DNA of 64,000 bases from Pelagihabitans pacificus (GTDB lineage Bacteria > Bacteroidota > Bacteroidia > Flavobacteriales > Flavobacteriaceae): assembly GCF_009371985.2 (NCBI RefSeq), contig NZ_VIKU02000002.1:248001-312000 (forward strand), read 5' to 3'. Positions 60,616-64,000 of this stretch are shown piece by piece. The translations under genes and the position numbers were made by a program. A model generated the notes under the pieces. The model searched no databases and had not been told where the DNA came from. It was given only the letters and a program-made list of their open reading frames with translations. Numbering within the stretch: the first letter of the stretch is position 1; each line of letters opens with the position of its first letter.

Positions 60616-62132
60616 CACAAAAAATCACCGCGCTATTATTTTTGGTCTCAATAATCGCCCATGCGCAGACCAATACCGAAGTATATCTTATGGATGTTAG
60701 CACAACCGATGGCAAAATAAGCTTGGGGGAGCCCCGGAATATTTCGAACAACGAAGGCTATGACAACCAGCCCTCTTTTTATAATGACAATCTGATATTG
60801 TTTTCCTCCACACGAAACCGTCAGACCGATATCGCCCAGTATAATGTGAGGGACAACATAAGCTCGTGGATTACCGATACCCCGAGGGGAAGCGAGTATT
60901 CCCCCCTGAAAATTCCTGGAAAGAAGGAGTTTTCAGCTATCCGTTTGGATACCAATGGTTTGCAACGCCTGTACCGATATGATATGGAATCGGGAAAACC
61001 CAGCCTCTTACTTCGGGATTTAAAGGTCGGATACCATCTCTGGTTTGCTGAGGATATTTTGATTTCCACTGTTTTAGTGGACGATCGAATGGACTTGGTG
61101 GTATCGAACTTACAGGATAACACCAACTACACCTTTCAGAAGAACGTAGGGCGATCTTTACATAAAATTCCCGGCACCAAATTGATCAGCTATATCAGTA
61201 AGGAAAACGAGGTGTGGGAAATAAAATCAATGGATCCTATCTCCGGAGCTACCCAATTTATCACCAATATACCTCCAGAAATTGAGGATATATGTTGGTT
61301 GATTAATGGTACTATCCTTGTGGGAATGGGCAATACCCTATATCGATTTCATCCCAAAACGGATTCCCAATGGAGTGTGCTCCATACCTTCGAAGGCAAA
61401 AACCTGGGCAGCATTTCGCGCCTGGCCACCAATGCCAATTCCTCTAAATTGGTATTGGTCTCGGAGGTATCCCCTGAAATTGTGGTCCAGAAACAAGTAG
61501 AAGCATATAACCAGAGGGATTTGGATGCCTTTGCCTCTTGCTATTCGGAAAATGTCTTGGTTCAATATTTTCCGAGCGATACCCTATACATGGGTCGCGA
61601 AACATTGAGAAACAACTACCAAAATTACTATGAAAACACCCCGGAAACCGGTGTGGAAGTAATTAAACGGATCAGTATCGGGAACAAAGTTATCGATGAG
61701 GAAAAAGCCAGCGATATGGGTAAGACCCAACGTCAGGTGGCCATATATGAAGTGAACAACGGTCTTATCGATAGCATGAGCTTTTTGTTTGAAAAAGAAT
61801 CGGATATGGAAGCGGAAGCCGTTGTTCAAAAACAATTGGATGCCTATAACGCTAGGGATATCGATGCGTTTTTGGAAACCTATTCCGATGATATTCAAAT
61901 ATTCGACTATCCAAACAAGTTCAGCTATCAAGGAAAGGAACGAATGCGATCGGGATACGGTGATTTTTTTCAAAACACTCCGGACTTGAATTGCACCATT
62001 AAAAACCGCATAATCATAGGCAACAAAGTGATCGACGAGGAATATTTGACTGTCAATGGAAACAATTTTAACGCGGTGGCCATTTATGAGGTGAACGAGG
62101 GAAAGATTTCAAAGGTTACTTTTGTACGATAA
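60612..62132 (+). CDS. exported beta-propeller protein with two C-terminal NTF2/SnoaL-like domains
   Basis: The 506-residue protein has a signal peptide (about residues 1-19, ending AHAQ). TolB/WD40-like propeller repeats follow (about 22-285; PSFYNDNLILFSSTRN resembles the TolB repeat). Two tandem NTF2-like domains come last (about 291-393 and 404-506); they are clearly copies, for example VVQKQVEAYNQRDLDAF versus VVQKQLDAYNARDIDAF, and IGNKVIDEE in both. The gene overlaps otsAB by 4 bases and is thus translationally coupled to it, yet its product should be exported. Function unknown; the NTF2 copies may bind a small ligand. Confidence 0.82.
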   Translation: MTQKITALLFLVSIIAHAQTNTEVYLMDVSTTDGKISLGEPRNISNNEGYDNQPSFYNDNLILFSSTRNRQTDIAQYNVRDNISSWITDTPRGSEYSPLKIPGKKEFSAIRLDTNGLQRLYRYDMESGKPSLLLRDLKVGYHLWFAEDILISTVLVDDRMDLVVSNLQDNTNYTFQKNVGRSLHKIPGTKLISYISKENEVWEIKSMDPISGATQFITNIPPEIEDICWLINGTILVGMGNTLYRFHPKTDSQWSVLHTFEGKNLGSISRLATNANSSKLVLVSEVSPEIVVQKQVEAYNQRDLDAFASCYSENVLVQYFPSDTLYMGRETLRNNYQNYYENTPETGVEVIKRISIGNKVIDEEKASDMGKTQRQVAIYEVNNGLIDSMSFLFEKESDMEAEAVVQKQLDAYNARDIDAFLETYSDDIQIFDYPNKFSYQGKERMRSGYGDFFQNTPDLNCTIKNRIIIGNKVIDEEYLTVNGNNFNAVAIYEVNEGKISKVTFVR

Positions 62133-62141
62133 GAACTCCCT

Positions 62142-63311
62142 TTGAAAACGCGGCCCCATATACTTCCCACTATTATTATTTCACAATTTGCATGTACCAG
62201 TCTTTGGTTTGCAGGAAATGCCATTGTCGACCAATTGGCCAGAAAAACGGGGCTAGGGCCGGAAATTATAGGATATGTATTGTCGTCCGTACAATTGGGG
62301 TTCATTATGGGCACCTTGGTCTTTGCTTTTTTAATGATTGCGGACCGGTTTTCACCATCCCGCGTTTTTTTGATCTGTGCGATACTGGGCGCCTTGTGCA
62401 ACCTGTGCCTGCTTTTCGAGGAGATCTCCCAATGGGCCCTTCTTGCCGCGCGCTTTGGTACCGGATTCTTTCTAGCCGGAATTTACCCGGTGGGAATGAA
62501 AATCGCCGCCGATTACTATGAAAGGGGCTTGGGAAGGGCCTTGGGATATCTGGTCGGAGCGTTGGTGTTGGGAACGGCCTTTCCCTTTCTAGTAAAGGCC
62601 TTATCTATAGATACCAATGGCGCAATGGTAATTAAAACCACCTCCCTGCTGGCAGCCTTGGGAGGATGTACCCTTTGGTTGTTCGTACCAAACGGTCCGT
62701 TTCGAAAACGCAGCAAAAAACTGCAGTTGTCCGCGGGGCCAACCCTGTTTAAAATTGGCGGCTTTCAAAAAGCGGCCTTTGGTTATTTTGGTCATATGTG
62801 GGAGCTGTATGCCTTCTGGGCCTTCACACCCTTGGCGTTGCAAACTTTCAATGCCATGAACAACAAGGAATTCCCTGTCGCCATAGCCACATTTATGGTC
62901 ATCGCCATGGGTGGGGTCTCCTGTATGTTGGGCGGACTGCTATCGCAACGTTTTGGAAGTAAAAAAGTGGCACAGTCGAGCCTGACGGTTTCCGGTCTTT
63001 TCTGTTTGGTCTCTCCCCTTCTTTTTTATTTGGATCCGTTGTTGTTTATGGCTGCCTGGTGTCTTTGGGGAATGGCCGTCACGGCCGATTCCCCTCAATT
63101 CTCTACATTGGTCGCCATAAACGTTCCTTCCGAACTCAAAGGTACGGCCCTCACCTTGGTCAACTGTATCGGTTTTGCCATTAGCATCGTCAGTATTCAA
63201 TTAGGGTCTTTTGTCCTAAAGGGAGTAAATCCCCAATTCCTTTTTTTGATGTTGGCCTTGGGTCCGATTATAGGAATCTGGCAATTGACCAAAAAAGCCA
63301 TTAATTTTTAA
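62142..63311 (+). CDS. MFS transporter
   Basis: The 389-residue protein has about 12 membrane helices, and the MFS loop motif appears between helices 2 and 3 as ADRFSPSRVF. No substrate-specific motif was recognised; it could export or import a sugar or an organic acid. Translation begins at TTG 62142, 10 bases after the propeller gene, with no closer ATG. It follows otsAB and the propeller gene in the same direction and is probably cotranscribed. Confidence 0.82.
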   Translation: MKTRPHILPTIIISQFACTSLWFAGNAIVDQLARKTGLGPEIIGYVLSSVQLGFIMGTLVFAFLMIADRFSPSRVFLICAILGALCNLCLLFEEISQWALLAARFGTGFFLAGIYPVGMKIAADYYERGLGRALGYLVGALVLGTAFPFLVKALSIDTNGAMVIKTTSLLAALGGCTLWLFVPNGPFRKRSKKLQLSAGPTLFKIGGFQKAAFGYFGHMWELYAFWAFTPLALQTFNAMNNKEFPVAIATFMVIAMGGVSCMLGGLLSQRFGSKKVAQSSLTVSGLFCLVSPLLFYLDPLLFMAAWCLWGMAVTADSPQFSTLVAINVPSELKGTALTLVNCIGFAISIVSIQLGSFVLKGVNPQFLFLMLALGPIIGIWQLTKKAINF

Positions 63312-63340
63312 TACATTGTAAGCCTCATAACAGATAGAAA

Positions 63341-64000
63341 ATGAAACATCTTTTAGTTGTATTACTCTTTGTTTTTTACCTGGGGGGGAATGCCCAAACC
63401 GACCAACGCCTATATGACATTATCGAGGCAGTTTCAGCCGAACGCATCGCAAAGGATATAGAGACCCTGGCAAATTTTGGTACCCGGCATACCCTGAGCG
63501 ATACACTTTCCCAGACCCGTGGTATAGGGGCTGCAAGACGGTGGATCAAAGCCGACTTCGAGAGGACCTCGGCCGCCTGTAATGGTTGTCTGGAGGTTTC
63601 CTATCAAAAGAACTTGGTACCAAAGGGTGATAACGACCGGATAACCAAAGATGTTTGGGTAGTGAATGTCCTGGCAGTTAAACGGGGTACCAAATACCCC
63701 AACCGCTATATCATCATGAGCGGGGATATCGATTCGCGGGTTAGCGACCCCAACAACTTCACCTCCGATTCACCGGGTGCCAATGACAATGCAAGTGGCA
63801 TGGCCGGGACCCTTGAGGCTGCCCGGGTACTCTCAAAATATGATTTTGAAAATAGTATTTTATTCGTCGGACTATCGGGAGAAGAACAAGGATTGTACGG
63901 TGGGAAAGGACTCGCCGCCCATGCCATGGAACAGGGTTGGGACATCATCGGTATCTTCAACAACGATATGATCGGTAACATTACAGGTGTCGACGGCGTT
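63341..64000 (+). CDS. M28-family zinc peptidase, N-terminal part
   Basis: It begins with ATG at 63341 and a signal peptide (about residues 1-18, ending GNAQ) and runs off the window, with 220 residues visible. The stretch MSGDIDSRVSD (about 126-136), SPGANDNASGMAGTLEAARV and FVGLSGEEQGLYGG, then NNDMIG match M28 peptidases: the second motif has the bridging Asp and the third the catalytic Glu pair. The first zinc His, usually GH(Y/L)D, is GDID here. Expected to cleave N-terminal amino acids in the periplasm or outside the cell. Confidence 0.85.
   Translation, partial: MKHLLVVLLFVFYLGGNAQTDQRLYDIIEAVSAERIAKDIETLANFGTRHTLSDTLSQTRGIGAARRWIKADFERTSAACNGCLEVSYQKNLVPKGDNDRITKDVWVVNVLAVKRGTKYPNRYIIMSGDIDSRVSDPNNFTSDSPGANDNASGMAGTLEAARVLSKYDFENSILFVGLSGEEQGLYGGKGLAAHAMEQGWDIIGIFNNDMIGNITGVDGV

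Noticed and set aside
1-64000. tRNA or rRNA genes, CRISPR repeats, transposases, prophage or restriction/defence genes
   Set aside because: Looked for on both strands and not seen; the repeats found are short hairpins or operators only.

Overview
The window looks like chromosomal DNA from a marine member of the Flavobacteriaceae (Bacteroidota), of the Maribacter/Zobellia/Arenibacter kind. Support for this: many promoters match the Bacteroidota consensus (-7 box TAnnTTTG, weak -33 TTTG) and Shine-Dalgarno sites are nearly absent; there is a type IX secretion (T9SS) type-B sorting domain; CarB is about 950 residues and lacks the C-terminal regulatory domain; and DUF4199, DUF6263, MG2/TonB-plug and GlmU-like families typical of this group are present. 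Placement below family level is inference.

Layout. 1-2.5 kb: the end of a FecCD-type permease, its ATPase, and rmuC. 2.6-7.4 kb: a small exported protein, an acyl-CoA thioesterase, then the whole oxidative pentose phosphate branch, with pgl and zwf on the minus strand and gnd divergent on the plus strand. 7.4-11 kb is an accessory, decaying stretch. It holds a four-gene minus-strand operon (serine hydrolase, small membrane protein, ECF sigma factor, second membrane protein) with a frameshifted relic on either side: a DUF2200 pseudogene and a VOC/glyoxalase-family pseudogene. 11-20 kb: a DUF2306 protein, a large MG2/TonB-plug protein, a GIY-YIG-like protein, an acyl-CoA ligase, carB and the short gene rpmH.

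20-31 kb: a DUF6263 protein, a TPR protein, a lytic transglycosylase, an alpha/beta hydrolase, a tiny GNAT-fold protein behind a structured leader, mtaB, a GlmU-like protein, L31 type B, DUF4199, a polyprenyl-phosphate-type glycosyltransferase and a T9SS cargo protein. 31-44 kb: phosphosugar mutase plus MsbA-like ABC exporter, an ECF sigma factor with its membrane partner and a Spy-like periplasmic protein, a DUF6515 protein, a BNR-repeat lipoprotein, an RsmB-like rRNA methyltransferase, purL and an acetyltransferase.

44-53 kb is a fatty-acid degradation block: a long-chain acyl-CoA ligase, then a MarR regulator followed by fadN-fadA-(four-helix-bundle gene)-fadE. A perfect 26-bp palindrome lies against the MarR promoter and is probably the operator. 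53-64 kb: an M49 peptidase, a PLP decarboxylase, then a trehalose block. In that block a GH15 hydrolase is divergent from a fused trehalose-6-phosphate synthase/phosphatase, which overlaps an exported beta-propeller/tandem NTF2-like protein, followed by an MFS transporter and the start of an M28 peptidase.

Most of the window is core metabolism. I saw no rRNA, tRNA, insertion sequence, prophage or CRISPR. I found no clear new multi-gene system. The most distinctive items are the two overlooked pseudogenes, the MarR palindrome, the structured leader at 23.3 kb, and the propeller/NTF2 protein translationally coupled to trehalose synthesis.
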